Source: Xanthomonas cannabis pv. cannabis
GTDB lineage: Bacteria > Pseudomonadota > Gammaproteobacteria > Xanthomonadales > Xanthomonadaceae
DNA: 32,791 nucleotides
Reading direction: 5' to 3'
Assembly: GCF_000802365.1 (NCBI RefSeq)
Contig: NZ_JSZE01000038.1
Location: 1-32,791 of the forward strand
Shown here in pieces: positions 17,204 to 26,543 of the stretch (the first letter of the stretch is position 1; each line of letters opens with the position of its first letter). A program made the translations under genes and the position numbers. The notes under the pieces are model-generated. The model searched no databases. It saw only the letters and a program-made list of their open reading frames with translations, and was not told the origin of the DNA.

Positions 17204-18258
17204 CCGTCCGGCATCCGTCAACGCGTCGTATGTTTGAAACCCGAAAACCGATCACGGCTTCTCGGCCACGCATCGCGCGGCCACCATCGAAGCGCCCAAG
17301 CGCTTGAACGGCAGAAGATCCAGCACTCGCGTATCTAACAACCCACAGCGGCCTGCAAACTGCAAGTTCAGCGCCAGCGTGGAATATGCGGAGCGATATG
17401 GTGCTGCGCTCCAAGCCAGCATTCCGGTCTCGGACGCGACAATTTATCGTCGGCGTTACGATTGCTTCAGTAAAAACCCAAGTGGTCTTACCGAAGAACC
17501 TTAACAAAAAGATACTGGCGCCGCGCAGATCCATCCCGTCCCGGGATGTTGACGGAGCCAGGCGCAAAAATTTTGACGAAATTTTTGCGCTACTTGCGCC
17601 ATTTCACCTAGCAAATTCCCGACCCGGGCATGCAATGCGCGTCCGTCGGATACGTATGCCTCAAAGGACTAGGTTGACCCAAGTCTACTCATGTCGACGT
17701 TTAAACCAAGCCTAAAAAATATCCAATTTATCGCAAATAGACCACTAATTTCGCATTCAAGAATAAAAACAACTTCATCCAGATAATTGGACAAATTGAG
17801 AGAAAGACTACTAATCGAACCAGCTACCCCAGAAATTGTTCAATCAATAATTATATTGACTTCCAAGTCGGTCATATTTTACGGTTTTTTGCAAAACATG
17901 TCACCCGATGACATTTATATCACCCTCATCGCACGTATTTTACGCAAACGAACAGGGCACACTTAAGCGCCTGCCCTATAAAAATATATCCCTATGAATA
18001 AGTTAGACCTGCAACTTTCAGGCTTACATACAAGGCCCTGGTCTTTAAAAGCATACCAAGGCCGCAGCTCCACCCCACGCTTACATAAAAAAACTAAATT
18101 ATTTTTTTATTTAGTCGTGAAATTAAAAATTAAAATATTACCCCTGCATATATCAAAACCCTAGGTTTAGACATGCGCCCTGCACGGGGCATCACAAAAA
18201 ACAGCGCTCATGGACCTACCGGCACCTAGATCACCAACTTACCCGGAATTATTAGCTG
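17204..18258. other. Long AT-rich gene-free region
   Basis: About 1.05 kb with no gene I can support. Composition falls from GC-rich at 17.2 kb to strongly AT-rich by 17.7-18.25 kb, in sharp contrast to the flanks. It holds three inverted repeats. These are a 12-bp stem at 17562-17590, ATGTCA/TGACAT at 17898-17914 and ACTAAAT/ATTTAGT at 18093-18115. Short open frames on both strands (for example 17196-17567 minus and 17386-17715 plus) overlap each other, lack ribosome sites and look fortuitous. The composition suggests foreign DNA, or an eroded region carrying the promoter of the two genes that follow. Confidence 0.6.
17562..17590. repeat. Perfect 12-bp inverted repeat
   Basis: GCGCAAAAATTT (17562-17573) and AAATTTTTGCGC (17579-17590) around a TGACG loop. 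With its AT-rich inner and GC outer stem it does not look like a standard terminator; it may be a protein-binding site, or the end of the beta-galactosidase transcript about 360 bases upstream. Confidence 0.5.
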
Positions 18259-19281
18259 ATGAATAATCAGAACTCAAGAACACAAAAGTACATCCCCATC
18301 TTCATCACTGGAGGCATACTCTTCAGCGCAGCCCTGTACTTTTATCAGCCCACCACCTCGACGAATGTCCCCTCATCAGTTGCTAGCGAAAAAGACGCGA
18401 GCACCGCCAGTTCGCGGACACTTTCTAGCCGTCGGTCCGCAAACCAATCCAGCGATCATAGTCTGCGTTGGGACGAAAGGGACTTCAGAGCACCCCAAGA
18501 CGAAAAGCCATTTGCTGCCGCTGACGTTCAATATCATCTGAAATCATTTTACACGCGTTTCTATGCCGACCCGCCGATGTCCCGCGCAGAACGCGATGCC
18601 TTCGCTCAACGACTGGCCATGGCCATCGACGCCGATCCAAAAACAAAAAAAGCTGTTGCAGAGTTCTACAGCCAGATGCCTGCCAACAATCAAATGGATC
18701 GTGACGTGATGCGAAACATGCTTGCGATCAGCCCGGAAGGAAGATCCATTCTGCTCGACGAGGCAAACAGAATATGGGACAGCAAGGATAAGAGCCTGTA
18801 TTCGCACATGTATGAAACTTATTCAAACCTCCCGGGTCAAGCCTCGCGAAATGTTCTGGCTAATGCCATATCAAGTCTCAGCGACCAAAGCACGGACACC
18901 CGCACGGCAGTTGCCGCACTAAATTTCATTGGAACAATAGAAAAGGACGATTCTGCAGATGCAGGAAAGTTACGGACCAATGCAATTTCTCAATTGAATT
19001 CGGTTGTCTCCGGCCGAGGCGAAGAGGTCGTTCGTGGTTTGGCAGCTCAAAAGATCTACAGACTCTCTTCACCTGAAGACGCCGCTGATGCAGCCATTGA
19101 ATTTATAAGGCGTGACGCAAACAGCTCATTAGTCATGCAGACGCTTGATTCCATCAATAGTGGTGACGTCGAGTTAACCCCCCCGCTTCGCAACACGCTT
19201 TTAAGCGCAGTCGCTCGGCCGTCAGCAACAACTGAAGAACGCGATAGATTTAGACAAGTTATCGCATCAGGCCATAGCTAA
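18259..19281 (+). CDS. Unrecognised membrane-anchored, helix-rich periplasmic protein
   Basis: 340 residues; I do not recognise the family. A short polar N-terminus is followed by one hydrophobic segment (~11-28, YIPIFITGGILFSAALYF), fitting a signal anchor. A Ser/Thr-rich linker spans ~30-68. The rest is predominantly helical, with repeated short helices rich in Ala, Asp and Arg, resembling HEAT-like or chaperone-type solenoids. It has no cysteine and no catalytic motif that I can see. It begins at ATG 18259 with only a weak GGA upstream, and codon use is AT-richer than in the flanking genes. The secreted cysteine-rich gene follows 301 bases later on the same strand. The single anchor plus linker plus helical body recalls membrane-tethered steric foldases, but the lipase-foldase motif is absent, so no function is assigned. 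Confidence 0.75.
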   Translation: MNNQNSRTQKYIPIFITGGILFSAALYFYQPTTSTNVPSSVASEKDASTASSRTLSSRRSANQSSDHSLRWDERDFRAPQDEKPFAAADVQYHLKSFYTRFYADPPMSRAERDAFAQRLAMAIDADPKTKKAVAEFYSQMPANNQMDRDVMRNMLAISPEGRSILLDEANRIWDSKDKSLYSHMYETYSNLPGQASRNVLANAISSLSDQSTDTRTAVAALNFIGTIEKDDSADAGKLRTNAISQLNSVVSGRGEEVVRGLAAQKIYRLSSPEDAADAAIEFIRRDANSSLVMQTLDSINSGDVELTPPLRNTLLSAVARPSATTEERDRFRQVIASGHS

Positions 19282-19582
19282 GAAAGATTCGCAACGCAAC
19301 TCGGTTTTGAACTAACGAACTAAAGTGCCCAACGCATAAATCAGCACGAGATCGATTTTTCGGAATTGCTGCCGTCGAGCCAAGCTATCGCATCAGCTTT
19401 TACCTTCATCCGTTACGGCAGCGCCGTGACGATTTTAAAGCGCGTCAAATTGCACATAAATCTTGGCCACACTCGAACACTCACTAAAAATATTATTTCT
19501 GACGTTTCATTAATTTTCCGCGCCACAGGCTTAATCAATTGCAATTTCCATCCAGCCCGTTACTACCACCCGAGGATTTAAA
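19282..19582 (+). other. Spacer between the two island genes, with a possible terminator
   Basis: 301 AT-rich bases. A hairpin at 19412-19430 (GTTACGGC and GCCGTGAC around AGC, with one G-T pair) is followed by GATTTT and could end the upstream transcript. An open frame at 19366-19581 lacks a ribosome site and is not accepted. A promoter for the next gene may lie in the AT-rich last 100 bases; I cannot place boxes with confidence. Confidence 0.4.
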
Positions 19583-20185
19583 ATGAAATATCCAGGAAGT
19601 AAAATTGCGCCATTCCTGCTTGCGGCAATTGCAACCGTTGGCGTCGCTGAGGCAGCAGAGCTGACGACATCCTTTCATGGATGGCTTGGTAAAAATCAAA
19701 AATCAGAATTTATCGACCCATCAAGATGGGCCAGCTGCTATAACAACCGAGGAGGCGAATGTGTTGTAGTTTCGCTGACGTCCGGAACGAGCCAGTGCTA
19801 CGAGGAATCGTTTGAACTTGGTGCAAGCTTCGAGCTACCCGCCCCTGCTGGCTGGGGCCCATTCTCCCTAAGCGGCAGCAAAGGCTCTAGCTGGAGCGCG
19901 TGCCACGAACGTAGCGAGACTACTCAATGCCAGCCTAAACCTGGCTTCAAGGCCAGAGCCGTAGTTTTGATGGGCGAACGCTTTGGCACGCTTCATGTAA
20001 CTGGTGGAACGCCCAATTCCTATGTCATCCCAGCATATAAAGGTTGCGAGAACAAATGGAATGGTAAAGTGCGACTTTCAGGACGCACTCTTGAGCGTGT
20101 ATGCACTTACGCTGGTGGAGTTTATGACCATCAGGGATATTTACCTGAATTTGAAAACCTAACCTGCGACTATCAGAAAATTTAA
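19583..20185 (+). CDS. Unrecognised secreted protein with eight cysteines
   Basis: 200 residues; family not recognised. It begins at ATG 19583 with GAGG seven bases upstream. A Sec signal peptide lies at ~1-24 (KIAPFLLAAIATVGVAEAA, cleaved before AELTT). The mature part is rich in Ser, Gly and aromatic residues, probably beta-structured, and has eight cysteines (SC, EC, QC, AC, QC, GC, VC, TC), which would allow four disulfides in the periplasm or outside the cell. A Ser/Thr-rich alternating section surrounds ELPAPAGWGPFSLSGSKGSS. No catalytic motif was found. It follows the membrane-anchored gene in the same AT-rich region and may have the same origin. Candidate roles such as a secreted effector, lectin or inhibitor are guesses. 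Confidence 0.75.
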   Translation: MKYPGSKIAPFLLAAIATVGVAEAAELTTSFHGWLGKNQKSEFIDPSRWASCYNNRGGECVVVSLTSGTSQCYEESFELGASFELPAPAGWGPFSLSGSKGSSWSACHERSETTQCQPKPGFKARAVVLMGERFGTLHVTGGTPNSYVIPAYKGCENKWNGKVRLSGRTLERVCTYAGGVYDHQGYLPEFENLTCDYQKI

Positions 20186-20583
20186 GTGAGAACTATATTT
20201 TCTTGCACACCGGACATACATGGATGTATTCATACTTGCCGGTAACAGCAAGAATCGTAAACCCGGGCCTGCGGCATTCCGTGGGCCCGGGACTTAGTAC
20301 TCAAGAATCCATACGACACTAATGGTTCAGTGCAGTTGACATATCACCAGATGACTATTCTCCATCATCATCGGCTTGCTTGATCTCTTGCATCCAACTG
20401 TCTACGTGGACACTTCCGACCCGACGGTGCTGCGGTTGGAGCGATGGCGACACATGTCTGGGTGAAGACGCCGACGCTCCCCACGCACATCTTCGCCGCC
20501 CTCACGTATTTTCAAGCCCATGAAGCTGCATTGCCCCAGCGATGCGCTTCCGCGCGGCGCATGGCCGCGCGGAACCGTAGCCC
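20186..20583. other. Gap between the island gene and the fucosidase
   Basis: 398 bases. ATACAT/ATGTAT at 20216-20229 and an 8-bp hairpin CCCGGGCC/GGCCCGGG (20262-20269 and 20284-20291) lie downstream of the secreted-protein gene; the latter may terminate it, although no U-run follows. From ~20400 composition returns to GC-rich. Open frames here are antisense or short, and none is supported. Confidence 0.45.
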
Positions 20584-22511
20584 TCATCGCAAGCGCGAGA
20601 ACGCACCGATACCCGCGATCGCCAGCCGCTCGGCGGGCACCGCGGTTTCCGCAAACGACAGCCGCAGGTAGCGGATCTGGCGAACCTCGGGGAAATTCAG
20701 GCGCTGGGTCGAGAGCGCATAGGCGATATTGGACAGCTCGCCGGCACCGGCGGGCTGCCAGTGCTGGCCATCTTCGCTGGTTTCGGCGCGATAGCCCTTC
20801 GGTGGCGCAGCACCGTTCATTACCGTGCGCGAGGGCGTGAGGCTGAAACCGGCCACCTGACGCAGCGCACCGAGGTCGATGGTTGCCTGTACGGGATGGC
20901 CCGGCGTGGGGGGGGGGTGATCCAGACCGTGCTGGCATCGTCGTCGAGCAACGTGTCCGCCCCTGGCGCGCTCGCCTCGACAATGCGCCAGCCAGCGCTG
21001 GACAGCACATCTGACGCCTTCGCCGTGGGCCGCGCGACCGGCACCGGCGCCACGGCGCGGAACAGCGCGAATTCGCTGATCGCCGGGCACACCGGCGCCT
21101 CGAGCACGAGCAGGCGCACCCGGCGCGCGGCAACCGGGCGGTCCAGCCGCAAGATGCGCTGTGCACCGATGCACTGCGCTTCGGCCAGCCGCCGCCATTG
21201 CCCATCGACCTCGGCTTCGACCGCGAAGCGGGTGACGCGCACGCCCAGCGGCAGATACTCGCGCAGCCGGATCAGGTCGAAGCTGTGCACCGCCGACAGC
21301 TCCAGCGTCAGCGTCGGCGTGGTGACCTCGTCCGGCGTGGACCAGTAGCTGTCCGGCTGGCGGTCGAGGACGCGCGCCGGCTCGAACCCGGGGCCACGCG
21401 ATGCGCTGGCACTGGCCTTGGCCCCCTTGGCCAGATCGATGGCGAAGCTGGCGCGGATCGCGTCGCCGAAACTCTGCAGCACCGCCACGTCGTGGTCGGG
21501 GATGCGGCCGCGTCGGTCGGGCGGAAGATTGAGGTTCATGTTGGTGCCGCGCGCGACCGAGGTGTCGAAATAGCGCACCAGGTTCTCCGGGCTGCGCACC
21601 TTGCCGTCTTCATCGGCATGGTAGAACCAGCCCGGGCGGATCGAGGTGTTGGTTTCGGCCGGCCACCACAGCGCCCCGCCGCGCACGCCGGAATTGCCGT
21701 TTTCCTGGGTATACGGAGCATTGGGCATGGTTGGCCAGCTCGGATCGCCGGCGATACCGTCCTCGTTGCCGCCCCAGCGGATATCGGCGCCGAGCGGGTC
21801 GAAGGTGCAGGCCATCGGTTGGTGCCGATGCACCAGCTCGATCATCCGTGGCCAATTGTAGTAAGCGGGCGCATCGATCTTGCGCGATTCGCGCGCTCCT
21901 CCGTAGTAGCCGTCGCCGCCATTGGCGCCGTCGAACCAGAACTCGAAAAGGTCGCCATAGCTCGTGCAGAGCTCGACGATCTGCTTGCGGAAATAGTCGA
22001 GATAGCCGGCACGCCCATACTCGGCGTGGTTGCGATCCCAGGGGGACAGGTAGATGCCGAACGCCAGGCCGGCGCGTCGACACGCCGCTGCCATTTCGCC
22101 GACGATGTCACCCTTGCCGTTCTTGTAGGGCGAGTTGCGGATGCAATGCTCGGTCAAGCGCGTGGGCCAGAGGCAGAACCCATCGTGGTGCTTGGCCGTG
22201 AAAATGAGCCCTTTCAGATTGCCGGCCTTGGCAGCAGCCACAATTTGATCGGGTGAAAAGTCGCTGGGATCGAATCTGCGCGGATCCTCGTCGCCGTAGC
22301 CCCATTCCTTGTCGGTGAAGGTGTTCATCGCAAAATGCACGAAGGCGTATTGCTCCCACCGATGCCACCGCAGCTGGCGTGCACTGGGCACTGCGCCCCA
22401 CGGCGCCGGCCCGTTGGCGCGCGGCGTCTGCGCGATCCGGGCCGCTGGTGCACTGAAGCTGGCGGCAGCGGCCGCCACACCCGTGACAAGAAAGGTACGA
22501 CGATCGATCAT
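20584..22511 (-). CDS. GH29 alpha-L-fucosidase, frameshifted at a ten-C tract
   Basis: Removes alpha-L-fucose from glycans. The ATG at 22511 is set by GGAGG a few bases upstream; the product begins IDRRTFLVTG, a Tat signal. The catalytic barrel (~35-390) has HFAMNTFTDKEWG, FTAKHHDGFCLW, YLSPWDRNHAEYG and nucleophile Asp194 in FEFWFDGANGG. Two discoidin (F5/8C)-like domains follow, ~400-505 and ~515-640. At 20908-20917 (minus strand C10, about codon 531-534) the frame breaks. Read as it stands, translation ends at 20820 after 563 residues, inside the second domain. With 8 or 11 cytosines it continues in frame to 20584 (ATIDLGALRQVAGFSLTPS, RYLRLSFAE), about 642 residues. Phase variation, decay and a homopolymer sequencing error all fit; the catalytic domain is intact in each case. 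Confidence 0.85.
20908..20917 (-). repeat. Homopolymer tract C10 inside the fucosidase gene
   Basis: Ten guanines on the plus strand (ten cytosines in the coding strand) exactly where the fucosidase frame switches. Counting codons, 8 or 11 C restore the downstream frame and 10 does not. Slipped-strand mispairing at such tracts is a known route to phase variation, and such tracts are also the commonest site of sequencing error. Confidence 0.85.
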
Positions 22512-23245
22512 TGGCGCCTCCGACATTGCACAAGCTTCGATCTTAGCTTTTCCAAAGACGAAAGAGTTCCAACCCTGAAGCGACAGACGTGTGTGCAAGG
22601 CATGGCACATACATAAGCAGACTCTGCACAGATTGCGTTGACGCGCGTGCCAGGCAACTGCGCGCATTCGTGGCTTGGCGGCCAACGACCTCGGCCTGCG
22701 CCGTGTCGTTGGTGCTCGCATGTCCATGCTGTTTCCGCAGGCCAAGCGAGCTCCGCGAACAGGACAAGCAATGGCTGTCCGACGACAACCAACATCGTCC
22801 GCACGACAATTGATGCGGACTGACATGCGCCAAGTATTGGCTTCAACATTGACCGTACGCTGCTTATTTTGGCCGACACTGACTTGCCGGGAGCCCACAG
22901 GTCGTCGCGTTTCAGCAACTGCGTTGGCTGATCGGGCCACCCTCTCCGGCAGCGGAATAGCCTGGCCGGTGACCACACGCAGCAGCGGCGATGTTGCGGT
23001 CATCTTCTGCCGCAGAAGCATGCTTAAGCGATCCGGCAATGGCAAAGCACTCAACGAGATCCGTGGCTTGCAGCGCTCGGCCAAGCGCAAGGCAACTACA
23101 CGCGTGACCCCGACCGTGCCAACGGACTCCAGGAATCTTGCCGCTTGTGCGGCGCTCTCATCATCGAAGCACGCACGCCTTGAAGGCGCGCACTGCACAC
23201 ACAATCTTTATATTGCTGGCAAGAAAAGCACGATCGCCCCTCCCT
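22512..23245. other. Gene-free region upstream of the fucosidase
   Basis: 734 bases between the fucosidase start and a small minus-strand gene. Open frames run on both strands (for example 22675-23493 plus, and a minus frame continuous with the fucosidase up to 23204), but their peptides are Arg/Ser-rich, lack domain-like patterns and have no ribosome sites. The region should contain the fucosidase promoter; I cannot place boxes. It may be the remains of an eroded gene. Confidence 0.45.
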
Positions 23246-23539
23246 CTATTCCAGATCCACATCGCGCGGAAAATAGCGGCGAAACTTTTCTTCCCAGGCC
23301 TGGAATTGGTCCAGCGTGTAGCCATCCATCGGCCGCTCCACCGCAGCGGCGGCCTTGCTCTGTGCGACGACGGCAATCCGCTGAGACGACAGCTCGTCCC
23401 ATGCGTTTCTCAAGGCGACCGGATCCGGATGCGAGACCAGCATGGCCTCCAGCAGCGTGGCCTGCGCAACGCGTGCGGCCAGCAGGTCGCTGAGCGCGTC
23501 GGTGACGGCCTGCATCCATTCCTGATGTCGGTTATCCAT
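23246..23539 (-). CDS. Small hypothetical protein (97 residues)
   Basis: Family not recognised. 97 residues, charged and mostly helical, without signal peptide or membrane segment, so probably cytoplasmic. It opens MDNRHQEWMQAVTDALSDLL and ends with an aromatic, charged segment QFQAWEEKFRRYFPRDVDLE. Amino-acid composition is balanced and unlike the Arg/Ser-rich noise frames nearby, which supports real coding. No ribosome site is visible before ATG 23539. It is divergent from the chemoreceptor gene; no function is assigned. Confidence 0.6.
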   Translation of the reverse strand: MDNRHQEWMQAVTDALSDLLAARVAQATLLEAMLVSHPDPVALRNAWDELSSQRIAVVAQSKAAAAVERPMDGYTLDQFQAWEEKFRRYFPRDVDLE

Positions 23540-23852
23540 GTGCGGCGTGTCGTAGCTGCTGTGTGGCCGGCGACTTTAGCGTGGCAGCCGCAACGACGCC
23601 GTGTAGCAGTCGGAGCCCTCGGTGAGAGCACGCGAACCGGTCGTTTTCACAGTCTGCGCGTCTTCATGCAGTATGCGCCAGTCGGTCGATTCCTGACTCC
23701 TGCCGTTCACAAACTGGGCCTAAATCCGAGCGGCACCATTAATTCAAGTTTCCTAACGGTGCGTCGTTATCCACCGTGCCGGCCCGACACTCATGCGTCC
23801 TTCACGCAACTGCCCCGACGGCACCCTTCGACTTCGTATCCGGGATTGCCGC
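23540..23852. other. Divergent intergenic region before the chemoreceptor
   Basis: 313 bases between the small hypothetical gene (-) and the chemoreceptor (+). I looked for a flagellar sigma-28 box (TAAA and GCCGATAA) and found only a partial CTAAAT near 23720. The region must hold both promoters, but neither can be placed from sequence alone. Confidence 0.4.
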
Positions 23853-26114
23853 ATGACTGCCTTACTCCAACGTTATTCCGTCGGCCGTCGCCTGGGCGCC
23901 GCGTTCTGCTTGCTGATCCTCCTGTCGGGTCTACTTGTTGCCATCGGGCTAAACTCGATGGGCAGCGCCAGAAAGCAGCTGGACTTCATCGTGCTGGACC
24001 GCATGGCCAAGATCCAGCTCGGTAACGGCATGCTGGATGCCAACTCCTCGATCATGATCGCGTTGGGCACCTACGCCATGGCCACCAGCGCCGAACTCGA
24101 CGCACAGGCGTTGGAAACGATCAAGACGCAACGCCAGCGCTACAAGGAGCTGCGCGAAAAACTCGATACGCTGCCCAGCTCCGAAGAAGGCCGCAAGATT
24201 CGCGCAGAGATGGATGCTCAACGCGCCATTTCCGGCAAGATCAACGATGAAGTGATGGCACTCGCCGCCCAGGACGACAACGGCCCGGCGCAGGCATTGC
24301 TCAACGAGAAGGGACGCCAAGCCAACGCAGCCTGGCAGGACAAAATCCGTCAGCTGGTCAGCCGGCAGGAAGAACAGAGCCGGCAGGCCTACACCGAAGC
24401 CGTGCAGTCCATGACCCGCGCCAAGTTACTGCTGCTGATCGGCGGCGTGGCCGTGGTCACCATCAGCGGCCTGCTCGCCTGGCTGATCACGCGCAGCCTG
24501 ACCCACCCGCTCGCCCGCGCCACCAAGGCCGCCGAGGCCATTGCCAATGGCCAGCTGGACAACCAGGTGCAAACCGACGCGCAGGATGAAACCGGTCGCC
24601 TGCTGCGTGCCATGAGCGGCATGCAGACACAGTTGCAGTCGTTGTTGCGCGCGCAGGCCGACATGGCCAAGCGGCACGACGAAGGGCAAACCAGTTTCCG
24701 GATCGATGCCAATGCGTTCCCCGGCGACTACGGCCGCATGGCGCAGGACACCAACACCCTGGTCGCCTCACATCTTGAAGTGCAGACCACGCTGGCCCGC
24801 ATCATGGGCCGCTACGCCATCGGCGATTTGAGCGTCAGCATGGACGTGTTGCCTGGCGAAAAGGCCGTGCTCACGCAGACCATGAATGAGGTCAAGGCCA
24901 ATCTTTCGGCGATGAATGCGGAAATCAAGCAGCTGGCGCTGTCCGCAGCCAACGGTGACTTCAGCGCGCGTGGCGATGCCGACCGCTTCCAGTACGACTT
25001 CCACCTCATGGTCGACAGCCTTAACCAGCTGATGGCCACCGCAGACGGCAACCTGCAATCGCTATCGGCACTGCTGCAGTCCATCGCCGCGGGCGACCTG
25101 ACCGCGCGGATGACCGGCGACTTCAAGGGTGTGTTCGCGCAGATGCGCGACGACGCCAACGCCACCGCCACGCAGCTAGCCGAAATCGTCGGGCGCATCC
25201 AGCATTCGGCGGTGTCGATCAACACCGCCGCCAGCGAGATTGCTGCTGGCAATCAGGACCTGTCGCAGCGCACCGAACAGCAGGCCGCCAACCTGGAAGA
25301 AACCGCCGCATCGATGGAAGAACTCACCTCCACCGTGCGCCAGAACGCCGAACACGCACGCCAGGCCAATCAACTGGCAATCGGCGCTGCCAGCGTGGCC
25401 TCGCAAGGCGGCGATATCGTCAGCAAGGTCGTGGGCACCATGAGCGGCATCGAGGCGTCGTCGAAAAAGATCGCCGACATCATCAGCGTCATCGACGGCA
25501 TTTCCTTCCAGACCAACATCCTGGCGCTCAACGCGGCGGTGGAAGCGGCGCGCGCCGGCGAGCAAGGCCGCGGTTTTGCAGTGGTGGCCAGCGAAGTACG
25601 CACGCTTGCGCAGCGCTCCACGGCAGCGGCCAAAGAGATCAAGAGCCTGATCGACGAGTCGGTACAGCGTGTGACCGAAGGCTCCACCCTGGTGCACACC
25701 GCCGGCACCACCATGGCGGAAATCGTCGCCAGCGTGCAGCGCGTCACCGACATCATGGGCGAGATTTCCGCTGCTTCGCAGGAGCAGTCAGCCGGCATCG
25801 AACAGGTCAACCTCACCGTCACCCAGATGGACGAAGCGACCCAGCAAAACGCCGCGCTGGTGGAAGAAGCCACCGCCGCCGCACGTTCGATGGAAGAACA
25901 GGCCGGGGAACTCACGCAGGCGGTGTCGATCTTCAAGATCGAAGCCGAACGCCCTGCTGCCGTACGCACCGCAGCACCAACCGTGGTGCGCCCCAAAGCC
26001 GCGCCTGCTGCAACGCCAACCCGCAGCGCGGCAAGCCCGCCCCGGCGCACTACCCGCCCGGCGGCCGCGGTAGCCACCGCATCGAGCAACAGCGCGGACT
26101 GGCAGGAGTTCTAA
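23853..26114 (+). CDS. Methyl-accepting chemotaxis protein
   Basis: Inner-membrane chemoreceptor that signals through CheW and CheA to the flagellar motor. 753 residues from ATG 23853; an open extension of 20 codons upstream lacks support. TM1 is at ~14-33 and a helical ligand-binding domain of four-helix-bundle type at ~35-185. TM2 is at ~191-213, HAMP at ~213-265 and a further HAMP-like region at ~265-450. The long signalling coiled coil includes the conserved tip [20 protein letters not shown] and [14 protein letters not shown] Pro/Ala/Thr-rich tail of ~50 residues ends in DWQEF, which fits the tethering pentapeptide bound by CheR and CheB. The ligand is unknown. A GNRA-looped terminator follows. 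Confidence 0.93.
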   Translation: MTALLQRYSVGRRLGAAFCLLILLSGLLVAIGLNSMGSARKQLDFIVLDRMAKIQLGNGMLDANSSIMIALGTYAMATSAELDAQALETIKTQRQRYKELREKLDTLPSSEEGRKIRAEMDAQRAISGKINDEVMALAAQDDNGPAQALLNEKGRQANAAWQDKIRQLVSRQEEQSRQAYTEAVQSMTRAKLLLLIGGVAVVTISGLLAWLITRSLTHPLARATKAAEAIANGQLDNQVQTDAQDETGRLLRAMSGMQTQLQSLLRAQADMAKRHDEGQTSFRIDANAFPGDYGRMAQDTNTLVASHLEVQTTLARIMGRYAIGDLSVSMDVLPGEKAVLTQTMNEVKANLSAMNAEIKQLALSAANGDFSARGDADRFQYDFHLMVDSLNQLMATADGNLQSLSALLQSIAAGDLTARMTGDFKGVFAQMRDDANATATQLAEIVGRIQHSAVSINTAASEIAAGNQDLSQRTEQQAANLEETAASMEELTSTVRQNAEHARQANQLAIGAASVASQGGDIVSKVVGTMSGIEASSKKIADIISVIDGISFQTNILALNAAVEAARAGEQGRGFAVVASEVRTLAQRSTAAAKEIKSLIDESVQRVTEGSTLVHTAGTTMAEIVASVQRVTDIMGEISAASQEQSAGIEQVNLTVTQMDEATQQNAALVEEATAAARSMEEQAGELTQAVSIFKIEAERPAAVRTAAPTVVRPKAAPAATPTRSAASPPRRTTRPAAAVATASSNSADWQEF

Positions 26115-26543
26115 AAAAATAGAATGTTCACAGCAGCCGTTCCAGAACATCAGAACGCATGCTCACAAGGCCGGTTGTGCAAACAGCCGGCCTTCTTTGT
26201 GCATGGCTTGAGCATTCGGCCGGCCGCCTTAACGAAAGGCGACAGTCAGCTGCAAGGTTGCTCGACAGCGCAGGTGCGGCCTGGCGCCAGCCTCCCGGTG
26301 CGCAGAGCACCCAAGCATGCGACACCACGCCGACTCGACGATTGGGGATTGAGCGTCGCTCGGCTTAAACTTGCCGTCCACCGCCATGCCCGCGCCAGTC
26401 ACTGCGGCAATCCGGCCCATTCAGCCTGCGCGGCCGCTGCCGCAACCGCCGCATGCATGGGTTGCAGACTTGGCGCACCAACACCCCACCGCCACCGCAG
26501 TGCGTCACGCACCTGCGCAGCAGTCAGATTTCGGAAGACGTTC
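26115..26543 (+). other. Region between the chemoreceptor and mutS
   Basis: 429 bases. The first 85 hold the chemoreceptor terminator; the remainder should carry the mutS promoter. The mutS frame stays open back to 26124, but the peptide there is basic and unlike MutS, and the terminator lies inside it, so it is not coding. Confidence 0.6.
26167..26194 (+). terminator. Intrinsic terminator of the chemoreceptor gene
   Basis: A 12-bp stem (26167-26178 with 26183-26194; one G-U pair) closed by a GCAA tetraloop and followed by CTTTGT. It starts 53 bases after the chemoreceptor stop. Confidence 0.75.

Noticed and set aside
17196-17715. Two overlapping frames on opposite strands (124 and 110 codons)
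   Set aside because: No ribosome sites, no signal or domain, and each overlaps the other; probably non-coding DNA, although the minus one could be checked for conservation.
22527-23204. Minus-strand frame continuous with the fucosidase up to 23204
   Set aside because: Arg/Cys-rich peptide without motifs; it would place the Tat signal in the middle of a protein, and a good ribosome site marks the internal ATG.
22675-23493. 272-codon plus-strand open frame
   Set aside because: No domain pattern or ribosome site, and it overlaps the better-supported 97-residue gene on the other strand.
26124-26543. 140-codon upstream extension of MutS
   Set aside because: It runs through the chemoreceptor terminator and is unlike any MutS N-terminus.
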